Assembly (NCBI RefSeq): GCF_036227485.1
Contig: NZ_CP109479.1
Location: forward strand, 5,580,001-5,644,000
Reading direction: 5' to 3'
Source: Streptomyces sp. NBC_01451
GTDB taxonomy: Bacteria; Actinomycetota; Actinomycetes; Streptomycetales; Streptomycetaceae
DNA: 64,000 bases
Below the pieces are notes generated by a model. The model saw only the letters and a program-made list of their open reading frames with translations. It had not been told where the DNA came from and made no database searches. Each line of letters begins with the position of its first letter. Position 1 is the stretch's first letter. The position numbers were made by a program, and so were the translations under genes. Of this stretch, positions 38,724-48,131 are shown piece by piece.

Positions 38724-39575
38724 ATGCGCAATCCGGTCGGGCCGCTTCCCTCCTCCATCTACTGGCGACGGAGGGCTGTTCTGCTGTCCGTGCTCGCCCT
38801 GTTGGCGATGCTGGGCATCTGGATCGCCGCTTCCGGCGGCGGGGGCGGCGACAACGGCACGGACGGCGCCAACGGCAAGGATCCCGTGCAGACGATCACC
38901 CCGGGACCGTCCGGATCGGGGCCCGCGATCAGCCAAGCCCCTGGCGGACGCGACGAGTCGGGCAGCACGGACACCGGCGGCTCGAACTCCGGTTCCGGCT
39001 CGGCGGGTTCCGGGGATTCCTCGGGTTCCGGTGACTCCGGCAGCTCGGACGGTTCGGGCGGGTCCGGCGGCGACAGCGGTTCCGCCGGGACGGGTGGCGA
39101 CGGCGCAGGCACGGACGACGGTGTCAACGGCAGCGTAGGCAGCGGCGATACCCTTCCGGCCGGTTCCACCCTGCCCAACTGCACCGCCGGCATCGTCCGG
39201 TTGAGCCTGCGCAGTGTCCAGAACGTCTACGCGCCCGACGAGACGCCCACCTTCCAGCTGATCGCCAGGAACTCCTCCGCCAACGACTGCAAGATCGACC
39301 TCGGCCCGAAGGCGGCGGTCGTGACGATCACGCAGGCGAGCAGTGACGACGACATCTGGGTCTCGGACGACTGTCCCAAGGACGCGGCCGGTCTGCTGTT
39401 CCGTGTCTCGGCCGGCGGCAGCATCACGTACACCTTCGAGTGGGACCGCAAGGCGAGCGCCCCCGAGTGCGCCACCCCGAAGGCGGGGTCGGCAACGGCC
39501 GACACCTACCTCGTGGAGGCGCAGGCCCAGGGCTTCCCGAAGGCCCAGACGTCCTTCGTCCTGGACAAGGACTAG
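38724..39575 (+). CDS. Membrane-anchored extracellular protein with Ser/Gly linker
   Basis: The 283-residue protein has one N-terminal membrane segment (RRRAVLLSVLALLAMLGIWIAASGG, about residues 15-38) and a long Gly/Ser/Asp-rich linker (39-145). A C-terminal beta-rich domain of about 135 residues includes CTAGIVRLSLRSVQNVYAPDETPTFQLIARNSSANDCKIDLGPKAAVVTITQASSDDDIWVSDDCPKDAAGLLFRVSAGGSITYTFEWDRKASAPECATP. Five cysteines there could form disulfides, and it reads like an immunoglobulin-type fold. Function unknown. A GTG three codons upstream is an alternative start. Confidence 0.7.
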   Translation: MRNPVGPLPSSIYWRRRAVLLSVLALLAMLGIWIAASGGGGGDNGTDGANGKDPVQTITPGPSGSGPAISQAPGGRDESGSTDTGGSNSGSGSAGSGDSSGSGDSGSSDGSGGSGGDSGSAGTGGDGAGTDDGVNGSVGSGDTLPAGSTLPNCTAGIVRLSLRSVQNVYAPDETPTFQLIARNSSANDCKIDLGPKAAVVTITQASSDDDIWVSDDCPKDAAGLLFRVSAGGSITYTFEWDRKASAPECATPKAGSATADTYLVEAQAQGFPKAQTSFVLDKD

Positions 39576-39677
39576 GTAGGACTAGGAGAGAAGGGCGAGA
39601 AGGGCCGAGAGGGACTGGGGAGGGCCGAGGAGAACCCGGTAGGCCGGCCGCCCCTCGGGCCCCGTGCACGCGCCGAC

Positions 39678-40802
39678 CTACACGTACCGCTCCAGGATCG
39701 ACGACTCCGCCAGCCGCGACAGGCCTTCCCGCACGCTGCGTGCCCTCGCCTCGCCGACCCCGTCCACCGTCTGGAGGTCGTCGACGCTCGCCGCCAGCAG
39801 CTTCTGCAGGCCGCCGAAGTGTTCCACCAGGCGGTCGATGATCGCGCCGGGCAGGCGCGGCACCTTCGCCAGGAGGCGGAAGCCGCGGGGGGAGACCGCC
39901 GAGTCGAGCGTCTCGGGTGAGCCCGTGTAGCCCAGGGCCTTGGCCACCGTGGAGAGTTCGAGCAGCTCGGCGTGGCTGAGCGCGTCGAGTTCGGCGAGCG
40001 CCTCGTCGACGGTGCGGGAGCGCTTGGCGGTCGGCTCGGGGACATAGTCCCGGACGACCAGCTCGCGCTCCGGCTCCACGCCCGCGATCAACTCCTCCAG
40101 CTGGAGGGCCAGAAGCCGCCCGTCGGTGCCCAGTTCGAGCACGTAACCGGCGATCTCCGTCGCGATGAGACGGACCATCTCCAGGCGCTGCACCACCGCG
40201 GAGACGTCCCGGACCGTCACGAGGTCCTCGATCTCCAGCGCGGACAGCGTGCCCGCGACCTCGTCGAGGCGGAGCTTGTAGCGCTCCAGGGTCGCCAGGG
40301 CCTGGTTCGCGCGGGACAGGATCGCGGCCGAGTCCTCCAGGACACGGCGCTGGCCGTCCACGTACAGCGCGATGAGTCTCATGGACTGGGACACCGAGAT
40401 GACCGAGTAGCTCACCTGCTTCGACACGCGGTCGGCGGTGCGGTGCCGGGTGCCCGTCTCCTCGGTGGGGATGTTCGGGTCGGGGACCAGCTGCACGCCG
40501 GCCCGCAGGATCTTGGACAGGTCCGAGGAGACCACGATGCCGCCGTCGAGCTTGCACAGCTCGCGCAGCCGCGTCGCCGAGAACTCGACGTCCAGGACGA
40601 AACCGCCCGTGCACATCGCCTCGACGGTCTTGTCGGAGCCCAGCACGATGAGTCCGCCGGTGTTGCCGCGGAGAATCCGTTCAAGCCCGTCGCGCAGCGC
40701 CGTGCCGGGTGCCACGGCGCTCAGTGAGGCGCGCATCAGGCCATCGGCACCGGAGCTCCCACCGTACTTTCCGGGAGCTGCTGCCCGGTCGTTGGCTGCC
40801 AC
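39678..40802 (-). CDS. disA: DNA integrity scanning diadenylate cyclase DisA
   Basis: The 374-residue enzyme makes c-di-AMP from two ATP and scans DNA. The DAC domain shows [13 protein letters not shown] [11 protein letters not shown] (residues about 84-94; most DisA have DGA, here DGG) and the RHR motif in [11 protein letters not shown] (about 117-127). The long helical linker is [32 protein letters not shown]. The C-terminal helix-hairpin-helix for branched DNA contains [47 protein letters not shown] start with GGAGGAG 5-6 bases upstream. It follows radA by 81 bases in the same direction. Confidence 0.96.
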   Translation of the reverse strand: MAANDRAAAPGKYGGSSGADGLMRASLSAVAPGTALRDGLERILRGNTGGLIVLGSDKTVEAMCTGGFVLDVEFSATRLRELCKLDGGIVVSSDLSKILRAGVQLVPDPNIPTEETGTRHRTADRVSKQVSYSVISVSQSMRLIALYVDGQRRVLEDSAAILSRANQALATLERYKLRLDEVAGTLSALEIEDLVTVRDVSAVVQRLEMVRLIATEIAGYVLELGTDGRLLALQLEELIAGVEPERELVVRDYVPEPTAKRSRTVDEALAELDALSHAELLELSTVAKALGYTGSPETLDSAVSPRGFRLLAKVPRLPGAIIDRLVEHFGGLQKLLAASVDDLQTVDGVGEARARSVREGLSRLAESSILERYV

Positions 40803-40883
40803 TGCACTCCTCCGGTCGCAGGTTCTGGGCCGCTCCCGTTTCGCACACGTTGTTCGTACGGACGGGCGAGACCTGGGCAAAGT

Positions 40884-42293
40884 CTACCGGCGGTCCTCGT
40901 CGTCCCGTGGGGCCTCTCGCCTACGCGACCGCGGAAGCACTCGGAGCGCGTCCCCCATGTCGGCGACTTCGATGACCTTCATACCGGCGGGGATCTTGCC
41001 GGGGTCCGAGGGAACGAGGGCGTGGGTGAAGCCCAGACGGTGTGCTTCGGACAGCCGGCGCTGGACCCCCGTCACCCGTCTGACCTCGCCCGCAAGGCCC
41101 ACTTCGCCGATCGCGACCAGGTTCTTGGGCAGCGGGGTGTCGCTCGCGGCGGAGGCCAGCGCGAGGGCGATCGCGAGGTCCGCGGCCGGTTCGGAGAGCT
41201 TCACCCCGCCGACCGTCGCCGAATAGATGTCCCGCTTTCCGAGCGCGCTGATCCTGCCCCGTTGTTCGAGAACCGCGAGCATCATCGAGACCCGGGACGT
41301 CTCCAGGCCCGACGTCGTCCGCCTGGGGGAGGGGATCTGCGAGTCGACGGTGAGCGCCTGGACCTCGACGACGAGCGGGCGGCGGCCCTCCAGGGTGACG
41401 GTCAGGCAGGTCCCCGGCACCGGTTCGGCGCGCCGGGTCAGGAACAGGCCGCTCGGGTCGGCGAGGCCCGTGATGCCCTCGTCGTGCAGTTCGAAGCAGC
41501 CGACCTCGTCCGTCGTGCCGTAGCGGTTCTTGACGCCCCGGACGAGACGGAGGCGGGCGTGCCGGTCGCCCTCGAACGACAGGACCACGTCCACCAGGTG
41601 TTCCAGCAGGCGCGGGCCGGCGATCGCGCCGTCCTTGGTGACATGGCCCACCAGGAGCGTCGACATGCCGCGCTCCTTGGAGGCGCGGATCAGTGCCCCG
41701 GCGACCTCGCGGACCTGCGCCATGCCGCCCGCCGCGCCGTCGATCTCCGGCGAGGCCACCGTCTGGACGGAGTCGAGGATCAGGAGGGACGGTTTCACGG
41801 CTTCCAGGTGGCCCAGCACCGCCGCGAGGTCCGTCTCCGCGGCCAGGAACAGATGGTCGTCGATCGCCTTGATGCGGTCGGCGCGCAGCCGGACCTGGCT
41901 CGCGGACTCCTCACCCGTGATGTAGAGCGTGCGGTGCTCGTCGCTCGCCGACTTCGCCGCGACGTCGAGGAGGAGCGTCGACTTGCCCACGCCCGGCTCA
42001 CCGGCCACGAGAACGACGGCACCCGGGACGAGCCCGCCGCCCAGTACGCGGTCCAGTTCGGGCACACCGGTGCTGCGGGCGGTGGCCTGGCGGACGTCGA
42101 CCTGTCCGATGGGGACCGCGGAGGTGGTGACCCGGCCCGGTGCCGTCGTACGGACCGCGGGCGCGCCGTACTCCTCGACCGTGCCCCACGCCTGGCACTC
42201 GGAGCAGCGGCCGAGCCACTTGGCCGTCTGCCAGCCGCACTCGGTGCAGCGGTAGGACGGACGGTCCTTAGCGGTCTTCGTACGAACAGCCAT
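40884..42293 (-). CDS. radA: DNA repair protein RadA (Sms)
   Basis: The 469-residue RecA-like helicase helps branch migration in recombination. It has an N-terminal zinc finger YRCTECGWQTAKWLGRCSECQAWG, Walker A AGEPGVGKSTLLLDV, Walker B LLILDSVQTV, the RadA-specific KNRYGTTDEVGCFE (KNRFG motif with Tyr) and a C-terminal Lon-like domain with DLAIALALASAASDTPLPKNLVAIGEVGLAGEVRRV. The start at ATG 42293 (MAVRTKTAKDR) follows family usage; 14 further open codons lie upstream. Forms an operon with disA, a pairing known in Bacillus, where RadA also inhibits DisA. Confidence 0.95.
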   Translation of the reverse strand: MAVRTKTAKDRPSYRCTECGWQTAKWLGRCSECQAWGTVEEYGAPAVRTTAPGRVTTSAVPIGQVDVRQATARSTGVPELDRVLGGGLVPGAVVLVAGEPGVGKSTLLLDVAAKSASDEHRTLYITGEESASQVRLRADRIKAIDDHLFLAAETDLAAVLGHLEAVKPSLLILDSVQTVASPEIDGAAGGMAQVREVAGALIRASKERGMSTLLVGHVTKDGAIAGPRLLEHLVDVVLSFEGDRHARLRLVRGVKNRYGTTDEVGCFELHDEGITGLADPSGLFLTRRAEPVPGTCLTVTLEGRRPLVVEVQALTVDSQIPSPRRTTSGLETSRVSMMLAVLEQRGRISALGKRDIYSATVGGVKLSEPAADLAIALALASAASDTPLPKNLVAIGEVGLAGEVRRVTGVQRRLSEAHRLGFTHALVPSDPGKIPAGMKVIEVADMGDALRVLPRSRRREAPRDDEDRR

Positions 42294-42510
42294 GGGACGA
42301 ACCGTAACCGGACCCACTGACATCACCGCCACCACCGTCGCCGACGGGTGCCGGAAGCCGCGCTCCCGGCGCTAATCGGCCACGTCAGGGCGGGAACAGG
42401 CCACAAAATCCGGGGCTGCTGTCCCCTATTGAGGGATCGTTTCACCCGTACGGATTAAAAGTGCTCAAGGTGGAGGGAGGGGCCGTCGTAAGGCGCCTAC
42501 GGTCGCACGG

Positions 42511-44307
42511 GTGATGAGCAGTAGCCCGGACACCCCGACCCGCAGCACCGGCACACACCGGGCGCACCGTGAGGCGCGCGACCGGGCGGCGGGACGCACT
42601 CTGGTCCAGCGCCCGCCCGCGCGCTACGAGCCGTATCTGGACGGCCTGTTCACCTACTGCCTGTCCGTCCTGTGCGACCACGACACGGCCACCGCCGCCC
42701 TCGGCGACGTCCTCGCGCTCGCCGAGCGCCGCAGCCCGCGCGGCCCCGAGTCCGCCGGTGACCGCAGGGCCTGGCTGTACGCGCTGGCCCGCTGGGCCTG
42801 TCTGCGCAAACTGGCCGAGGCCAAGCAGAAACGTCAGAGCAGCCACGCGGCGGGCCGGCGCGCCAAACGGCAGGCGTCCGCCGCCCCCGTGCCCCGGTCC
42901 GGCCCCGGCTCCGCCGACTCCGCAGCCTCCGCGGTTCCCGTGTCCGAGGAGACCCAGGAAGCGCACCGGCGTGAACTGGCCCAGCTCGCCTGGCCGGAGG
43001 CCGCCGGCACCACCCCCGAGCAGCGCGAGGCACTCGAACTCGCCGTGCGCCACAAGCTCGCCGCCCACGAGGTCGCCGCCGTACTGGGCCTGGACCCCGC
43101 CGCCGCCGGAGACCTGCTCGCCTCCGCCGCCTGCGAGGTCGAACGCACCCGCGCGGCCCTCGCCGTCGTCGAGACCGGCGCCTGCCCGAGCGTCTCGCGC
43201 CTCACCGGCGACCACCAGCTGGTGCTCAGCACGGCCCTGCGCCGCGAACTGGTCCGGCATGTCGACGACTGCCCGCGGTGCCGCCGTACCGCCGAGCGGG
43301 CCGTCCCCGGCTCCTGGCCCGGCACCAGCGTCACGCCCGCCGAACTGCCCGTCCTGGAGGCGCCCCGCGCGGCCCTGCACGTCGCCATGGCGCACCTCCC
43401 GCGCGCGCGGGGAGCCGCCGCTCCGCGCTTCGACCGGCGCGGCTTCCCGATGGACCCCAAGGACCGTGCCGCCCGGAGGGACCGGCTGCGCGCGCGTGCC
43501 GTCACGACCACCGTCGTCGCCACCGTGGTCGCCGCGCCCGTGCTCGCCCTGTGGGCGGCCTACCGCGCTCCGGCGACCGGCGAGGGCGGCCCCGGGGACC
43601 GGTCGGCCACCGCGAGCGAGGCACAGCGCCAGGACGTCCTCGACGGCGAGGCGGCGGGCGGCGGTTACGAGAACGCGGGCAACGCCGGCAACGCGGGAAC
43701 CGGCGCCGACAGCGGCCTCGTCAGGAAGGACCACGGCTCACCGGACGTCTCCGTGGAGGTCGTCAGCGCGGTCCCCGGCGCGAAGGACAGCCCGGGCCTG
43801 CTCACCGTGGAGGCGTCCAGCGACGGCGACACGACACTCATCACCCTCACCGCGTCCGGGCACACCCCGGTGCGCTGGACGGCGTCCACCGGGGCGTCCT
43901 GGCTGTATCCGAGCCGGTCCTCGGGAACCCTGCGGCCCGGCGAGTCGTTCACGATCAAGGTGTACGTCGACCCTCTGCGTGAGCCCGCCGGCCACTGGAG
44001 CGCGCGGGTGTCGATCGCACCGGCATCGGCCGTCGTCTCCATCGAGGGGTACGGCACCGCGCCCACACCCCCGGACCCGACCCCGGTGCACCCACCGGCC
44101 CCCGGCCCGCCCCGCCCGAGCACCCCGCCCCCGGACCCGACGACCTCGGCGCCCGCGACGCCGCCCCCCAGCGACCCGCCACCGTCCACGTCACCGGACC
44201 CGGAACCCACCCCCACCCCCACCCCGACGGCCTCGACCCCGGCCGACCCCGGAGACTCGTCGCCGCCCGTCGACAGCGCCTCCCCGAGCCCCTCGACGGC
44301 CTCCTGA
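42511..44307 (+). CDS. Sigma-like / zinc-finger anti-sigma-like / transmembrane / BACON-like fusion protein
   Basis: The 598-residue protein carries parts normally found on separate proteins. Residues about 35-105 resemble ECF sigma region 2 (YEPYLDGLFTYCLSVLCDHDTATAALGDVLALAERR, then RAWLYALARWACLRKLAEA). About 165-235 resembles region 4 (TTPEQREALELAVRHKLAAHEVAAVLGLDPAAAGDLLASAACEVERTRAAL). About 240-265 has an anti-sigma zinc motif LVRHVDDCPRCRRTAERA (H-x3-C-x2-C). A membrane helix is at about 330-353. An extracellular BACON-like domain (about 427-515: LTVEASSDGDTTLITLTASGHTPVRWTAS, RPGESFTIKVYVD) precedes a Pro/Thr tail. Starts GTG, then ATG at 42514. Confidence 0.75.
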   Translation: MMSSSPDTPTRSTGTHRAHREARDRAAGRTLVQRPPARYEPYLDGLFTYCLSVLCDHDTATAALGDVLALAERRSPRGPESAGDRRAWLYALARWACLRKLAEAKQKRQSSHAAGRRAKRQASAAPVPRSGPGSADSAASAVPVSEETQEAHRRELAQLAWPEAAGTTPEQREALELAVRHKLAAHEVAAVLGLDPAAAGDLLASAACEVERTRAALAVVETGACPSVSRLTGDHQLVLSTALRRELVRHVDDCPRCRRTAERAVPGSWPGTSVTPAELPVLEAPRAALHVAMAHLPRARGAAAPRFDRRGFPMDPKDRAARRDRLRARAVTTTVVATVVAAPVLALWAAYRAPATGEGGPGDRSATASEAQRQDVLDGEAAGGGYENAGNAGNAGTGADSGLVRKDHGSPDVSVEVVSAVPGAKDSPGLLTVEASSDGDTTLITLTASGHTPVRWTASTGASWLYPSRSSGTLRPGESFTIKVYVDPLREPAGHWSARVSIAPASAVVSIEGYGTAPTPPDPTPVHPPAPGPPRPSTPPPDPTTSAPATPPPSDPPPSTSPDPEPTPTPTPTASTPADPGDSSPPVDSASPSPSTAS

Positions 44308-44361
44308 GCCTGCTGGCCTGCTGGGCCTGCTGGGCCTGCTGGGCCTGCTGGGCCTGCTGGG
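44308..44361. repeat. 9-bp tandem repeat in a convergent intergenic gap
   Basis: Five perfect consecutive copies of CCTGCTGGG (44317-44361) are preceded by one shortened copy. They fill nearly the whole 59-base space between two convergent genes. Unit length keeps a multiple of three, but no gene covers it. Confidence 0.85.
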
Positions 44362-44366
44362 CCGCG

Positions 44367-45233
44367 TCAGCGAACGGGATCCGCCGGATGCGGAGCCAGC
44401 AGCGGCAACTGCGAGGCCAGCCGCTCCTCGCAGAGCTCGACCAGCCTGTCGTACCCCGCCTTGCCCATCAGCTCGACCAGCTCCGGCCGGTACGAGACGT
44501 ACACCGGGTCGCCCGCGCCGTGCGCCGAGGTCGCCGACGTGCACCACCAGTGCAGGTCGTGGCCGCCCGGACCCCAGCCGCGCCGGTCGTACTCACCGAT
44601 CGACACCTGGAGCACGCGCGTGTCGTCGGGCCGGTCGATCCAGTCGTACGTCCGCCGCACCGGAAGCTGCCAGCACACGTCCGGCTTGGTCTCCAGCGGC
44701 TCCAGGCCCTCCTTCAGCGCCAGGATGTGCAGCGAGCAGCCGGCGCCGCCCGCGAACCCCGGCCGGTTCTGGAAGATGCAGGACCCCTGGTAGGGCCGGG
44801 TCTGCCGCGACCCCTCCTCGTCCTCGGAGGTCCAGCCCGACTCCGTGCCGATGTCGTGGTGCTGCCAGATGTCGGGCGTGAGCCGCGCCACGAATCCGGC
44901 GACGCGTTTCTCGTCGTCCTCGTCGGAGAAATGGGCGCCCAGCGTGCAGCAGCCGTCGTCCGCGCGGCCGGCCTGGATGCCCTGGCAGCCGCTTCCGAAG
45001 ACGCAGTTCCAGCGGGAGGTCAGCCAGGTCAGATCGCAGCGGAAGACCTGCTCGTCGTCGGCCGGATCGGGGAACTCCACCCACGCGCGGGCGAAGTCGA
45101 GCCCCTTCTCGTCGCTCACCACCACCGTCTTCGGAGGTTTCGCGGATCTCGGGGACTTCACGGACTTCGTGGACTTCGCGGGGAGGGCTTCCGCTGCCGA
45201 CTTGTCGGCCTTTGCCTTTTTCGTCTTTGGCAC
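44367..45233 (-). CDS. Conserved cysteine-rich protein (YkgJ/DUF3109-like), function unknown
   Basis: The 288-residue protein begins with a Lys/Ala/Ser-rich tail (1-38). A compact domain then has many cysteines: [53 protein letters not shown], later [26 protein letters not shown] and [12 protein letters not shown]. The C-x2-C-spaced CC...H pattern resembles the cysteine-cluster (metal-binding) family YkgJ/DUF3109, so a zinc or Fe-S site is plausible. No signal peptide. It ends in the 9-bp repeat and is divergent from ppx. Confidence 0.65.
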   Translation of the reverse strand: MPKTKKAKADKSAAEALPAKSTKSVKSPRSAKPPKTVVVSDEKGLDFARAWVEFPDPADDEQVFRCDLTWLTSRWNCVFGSGCQGIQAGRADDGCCTLGAHFSDEDDEKRVAGFVARLTPDIWQHHDIGTESGWTSEDEEGSRQTRPYQGSCIFQNRPGFAGGAGCSLHILALKEGLEPLETKPDVCWQLPVRRTYDWIDRPDDTRVLQVSIGEYDRRGWGPGGHDLHWWCTSATSAHGAGDPVYVSYRPELVELMGKAGYDRLVELCEERLASQLPLLAPHPADPVR

Positions 45234-45316
45234 GCGTCCAGAGTAAGTCGCCGAGAGCCCCTTCCGGCACCGCTCCGGGGGCGGATGCGGGCGCGGCTGG
45301 CAGTAGCGTTCCGTCC

Positions 45317-46261
45317 ATGAGACTCGGTGTCCTCGACGTGGGATCGAACACGGTGCATCTGCTGGTGGTGGATGCGCACCCCGGCGCGCGCCCCCTGCCC
45401 GCGCATTCGCACAAGGTCGAGCTGAGGCTCGCCCAGCTCCTCGACGACGCCGGAGCCATCGGCCCCAAGGGGGTCGACAAACTCGTCGCGGTGATCCAGG
45501 ACGCGCTCCAGGCCGCCGAGGACAAGGGCGTCGTGGACCTGCTGCCGTTCGCCACCTCCGCCGTGCGCGAGGCCAGCAACGCCGACGACGTCCTCGCGCG
45601 CGTGCAGGCCGAAACGGGAGTCGAGCTCCAGGTCCTGTCCGGCTCCGAGGAGGCCCGGCTCACCTTCCTCGCGGCCCGCCGCTGGTTCGGCTGGTCGGCC
45701 GGCAAGCTCCTCGTCCTCGACATCGGCGGCGGCTCCCTGGAGATCGCCTACGGCATCGACGAGCAGCCCGACGCCGCCGTCTCCCTCCCCCTCGGCGCCG
45801 GCCGCCTGACCGCCGGCTGGCTCCCCGGCGACCCGCCCGACCCCGACGACATCAGGTCCCTGCGCCGCCATGTACGCGCCCAGATCGCCCGTACGGTGGG
45901 CGAGTTCAGCCGATTCGGCGCCCCGGACCACGTCGTCGCCACCTCGAAGACGTTCAAGCAGCTCGCCCGCCTGGCCGGGGCGGCCCGCTCCACGGAGGGT
46001 CTCTACGTCCAGCGCGAGCTGAAGCGCGAGTCCCTTCAGACGCTGGTCCCCGAACTCGCCTCCATGACGACAGCGGAACGCGCGGCCCTCCCCGGAGTCT
46101 CGGAGGGCCGGGCCAACCAGCTCGTCGCGGGCGCCCTGGTGGCCGAGGCCGCGATGGACCTCTTCGCCGTGAAAACCCTGGAGGTCTGCCCCTGGGCCCT
46201 CCGGGAGGGCGTGATCCTCCGCCGCCTCGACCACATGGGCACCCACATGGGCACGGAGTAG
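45317..46261 (+). CDS. ppx: Exopolyphosphatase/guanosine pentaphosphatase (Ppx/GppA family)
   Basis: The 314-residue ASKHA-fold enzyme degrades polyphosphate or pppGpp. Motifs are [20 protein letters not shown] (phosphate-1), [36 protein letters not shown] and [15 protein letters not shown] (phosphate-2). The length matches the short actinobacterial form without the C-terminal HD domain. ATG at 45317. It is separated by 83 bases from the divergent cysteine-rich gene. Confidence 0.9.
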   Translation: MRLGVLDVGSNTVHLLVVDAHPGARPLPAHSHKVELRLAQLLDDAGAIGPKGVDKLVAVIQDALQAAEDKGVVDLLPFATSAVREASNADDVLARVQAETGVELQVLSGSEEARLTFLAARRWFGWSAGKLLVLDIGGGSLEIAYGIDEQPDAAVSLPLGAGRLTAGWLPGDPPDPDDIRSLRRHVRAQIARTVGEFSRFGAPDHVVATSKTFKQLARLAGAARSTEGLYVQRELKRESLQTLVPELASMTTAERAALPGVSEGRANQLVAGALVAEAAMDLFAVKTLEVCPWALREGVILRRLDHMGTHMGTE

Positions 46262-46305
46262 ACAGCCTTCGGCACCTCTCGAAAGACCTGTGCTGCACGT
46301 ACCTC

Positions 46306-46333
46306 GGGGGCGCGGGGAACTGCGCGACGAGCC
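46306..46333 (+). repeat. Dispersed repeat GGGGCGCGGGGAACTGCGCG, copy 1
   Basis: The sequence GGGCGCGGGGAACTGCGCGA, then CGAGCC, recurs at 47951-47979 with one base changed. It is followed in both cases by a similar run of CCGCACCC/CCAACC-type sequence. It lies in the gap between ppx and the isomerase gene. Confidence 0.8.
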
Positions 46334-46449
46334 ACGCACGGCCCCGCACCCGCCCAACCACCGACCCCCGACGGCGAACGGCACCCCGGCGCCGGCCAAC
46401 CTCACTGCCCCCGAGCCCAACTGCCGGGGGCACCCCGTACGCTGTCCCC

Positions 46450-47289
46450 GTGGCAGAACCAGTCGTACGCATCCCGGATGCGAAGGTCGCGCTGTCCACA
46501 GCCTCCGTGTACCCGGAGTCGACGGCGACGGCCTTCGAGATCGCCGCGCGTCTCGGCTACGACGGCGTCGAGGTCATGGTCTGGACGGACCCCGTCAGCC
46601 AGGACATCGAAGCGCTGCGCAGACTGAGCGACTACCACAGGATCCCCATCCTCGCCGTCCACGCCCCCTGCCTCCTCATCACCCAGCGCGTCTGGTCCAC
46701 GGACCCCTGGACCAAGCTCCAGCGCGCCCAGGCGGCGGCGGAGAAGCTCGGCGCGACCACCGTCGTCGTACATCCGCCGTTCCGCTGGCAGCGCCAGTAC
46801 GCGCGGGACTTCGTCACCGGCATCTGGCGCATGGCCGACGAGACGGACGTCCGGTTCGGCGTCGAGAACATGTACCCCTGGCGCTACCGCGACCGCGAGA
46901 TGCTCGCGTACGCCCCCGACTGGGACGTCACGAAGGACGACTACCGGCACTTCACGATCGACCTCAGCCACACCGCGACGGCACGCAGCGACGCCATGGC
47001 GATGGTCGACCTCATGGGCGACCGCCTCGGCCACGTCCACCTCGCCGACGGCAACGGCTCCAACAAGGACGAGCACCTGGTCCCGGGTCGCGGTACGCAA
47101 CCCTGCGCCGAGCTGCTCGAACGGCTCGCGGTCACCGGTTTCGACGGCCATGTCGTCATCGAGGTGAACACGCGCCGCGCGATGTCCGGCGCCGAGCGCG
47201 AGGCCGACCTCGCCGAGGCGCTCGCCTTCACCCGTCTCCACCTGGCCTCGGCCGTCAGAGCCGTCCCCGGCGGGGGACCGCGCCCGTGA
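46450..47289 (+). CDS. Sugar phosphate isomerase/epimerase (TIM-barrel, AP-endonuclease-2 family)
   Basis: The 279-residue xylose-isomerase-like TIM-barrel protein has [37 protein letters not shown] (strand-1/2), [45 protein letters not shown] (metal Glu), [14 protein letters not shown] (metal Asp/His), [26 protein letters not shown] (metal His) and [11 protein letters not shown]. These metal-binding positions are intact. The substrate is unknown; the family acts on sugar phosphates and inositol derivatives. GTG start; its stop overlaps the TetR gene as GTGA. Confidence 0.85.
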   Translation: MAEPVVRIPDAKVALSTASVYPESTATAFEIAARLGYDGVEVMVWTDPVSQDIEALRRLSDYHRIPILAVHAPCLLITQRVWSTDPWTKLQRAQAAAEKLGATTVVVHPPFRWQRQYARDFVTGIWRMADETDVRFGVENMYPWRYRDREMLAYAPDWDVTKDDYRHFTIDLSHTATARSDAMAMVDLMGDRLGHVHLADGNGSNKDEHLVPGRGTQPCAELLERLAVTGFDGHVVIEVNTRRAMSGAEREADLAEALAFTRLHLASAVRAVPGGGPRP

Positions 47290-47906
47290 CCAGCGCCGCC
47301 CCCCGCCGCCGGGGACGCCCCTCCCGTACGGACACCGCGGACGCCCCCGCCGCCCGCGACCGCATCCTGACGGCGGCCCGCGAGGAGTTCGCCGAACGGG
47401 GTTACGACAAGACGTCCGTACGCGGCATCGCCAAGGCCGCGGGAGTGGACTCGGCCCTCGTCCACCACTACTTCGGCACCAAGGAACAGGTCTTCGAGGC
47501 GTCGATCGAGGTGGCCGCCGGCCCTCTCCTCAGCGCTCCCGGCTCGATCGCCGAGGGCCCGCTCGACGGCGTCGGCGAGCGCCTGGCCCGCTTCTTCTTC
47601 GGAGTCTGGGAGAACCCGGCCACCCGCAAGGCCCTCCTCGCGATCGTCCGCTCCGCCATGAACAACGAGGCAGCGGCCGGCGTATTCCGCCGCCTGATCT
47701 CCACCCAGCTCCTCCGCCGAGTGGCCGCGCAGCTGGACCTCCCGGACGCGGAACTCCGCGCCGAACTGGCGGCAGCCCAGCTGGTGGGCATCGCGATGCT
47801 GCGCTACGTGATCAAGGTCGAGCCCCTGGCTTCGGCGAACCCGGAGCTGATCATCGAAAGAGTGGCTCCCGCGATCCAGGCCCACCTGGCCGGCCCCGCC
47901 CGTTAG
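47286..47906 (+). CDS. TetR-family transcriptional regulator
   Basis: The 206-residue protein has the [63 protein letters not shown]. The [12 protein letters not shown] ending is typical of TetR helix 3-4. The C-terminal domain includes [37 protein letters not shown]. Coupled (GTGA) to the sugar isomerase, so it may control that gene and itself. I found no inverted repeat upstream of the isomerase that I could assign to it. Confidence 0.9.
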   Translation: MTSAAPRRRGRPSRTDTADAPAARDRILTAAREEFAERGYDKTSVRGIAKAAGVDSALVHHYFGTKEQVFEASIEVAAGPLLSAPGSIAEGPLDGVGERLARFFFGVWENPATRKALLAIVRSAMNNEAAAGVFRRLISTQLLRRVAAQLDLPDAELRAELAAAQLVGIAMLRYVIKVEPLASANPELIIERVAPAIQAHLAGPAR

Positions 47907-47950
47907 GGGCGCGGGGCCGACGCTCTCAGCGGGGGCGCGCACGAGCGTTC

Positions 47951-47979
47951 AGGGGCGCGGGGAACTGCGCGACAAGCCC
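47951..47979 (+). repeat. Dispersed repeat GGGGCGCGGGGAACTGCGCG, copy 2
   Basis: Second copy of the repeat at 46306-46333, reading GCGCGGGGAACTGCGCGACAAGCC. A partial copy GGGGCGCGGGGCCGACGC begins at 47907, directly after the TetR stop. The 225-base gap before ilvD is built largely of this material. Confidence 0.8.
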
Positions 47980-48131
47980 CCACCGGGCCCGCACCCCACC
48001 ACCGAGCTCCCGCTCCCGCACCCAAAACCCGAGACACCCATCCCGTATTCCGGACACCGCGTCTGCAACCGGAACGACCGGCGTACGCTCGACTTCAGTC
48101 ATAACTCTCTGAAGTAGCGAGGCGAGCGAAG

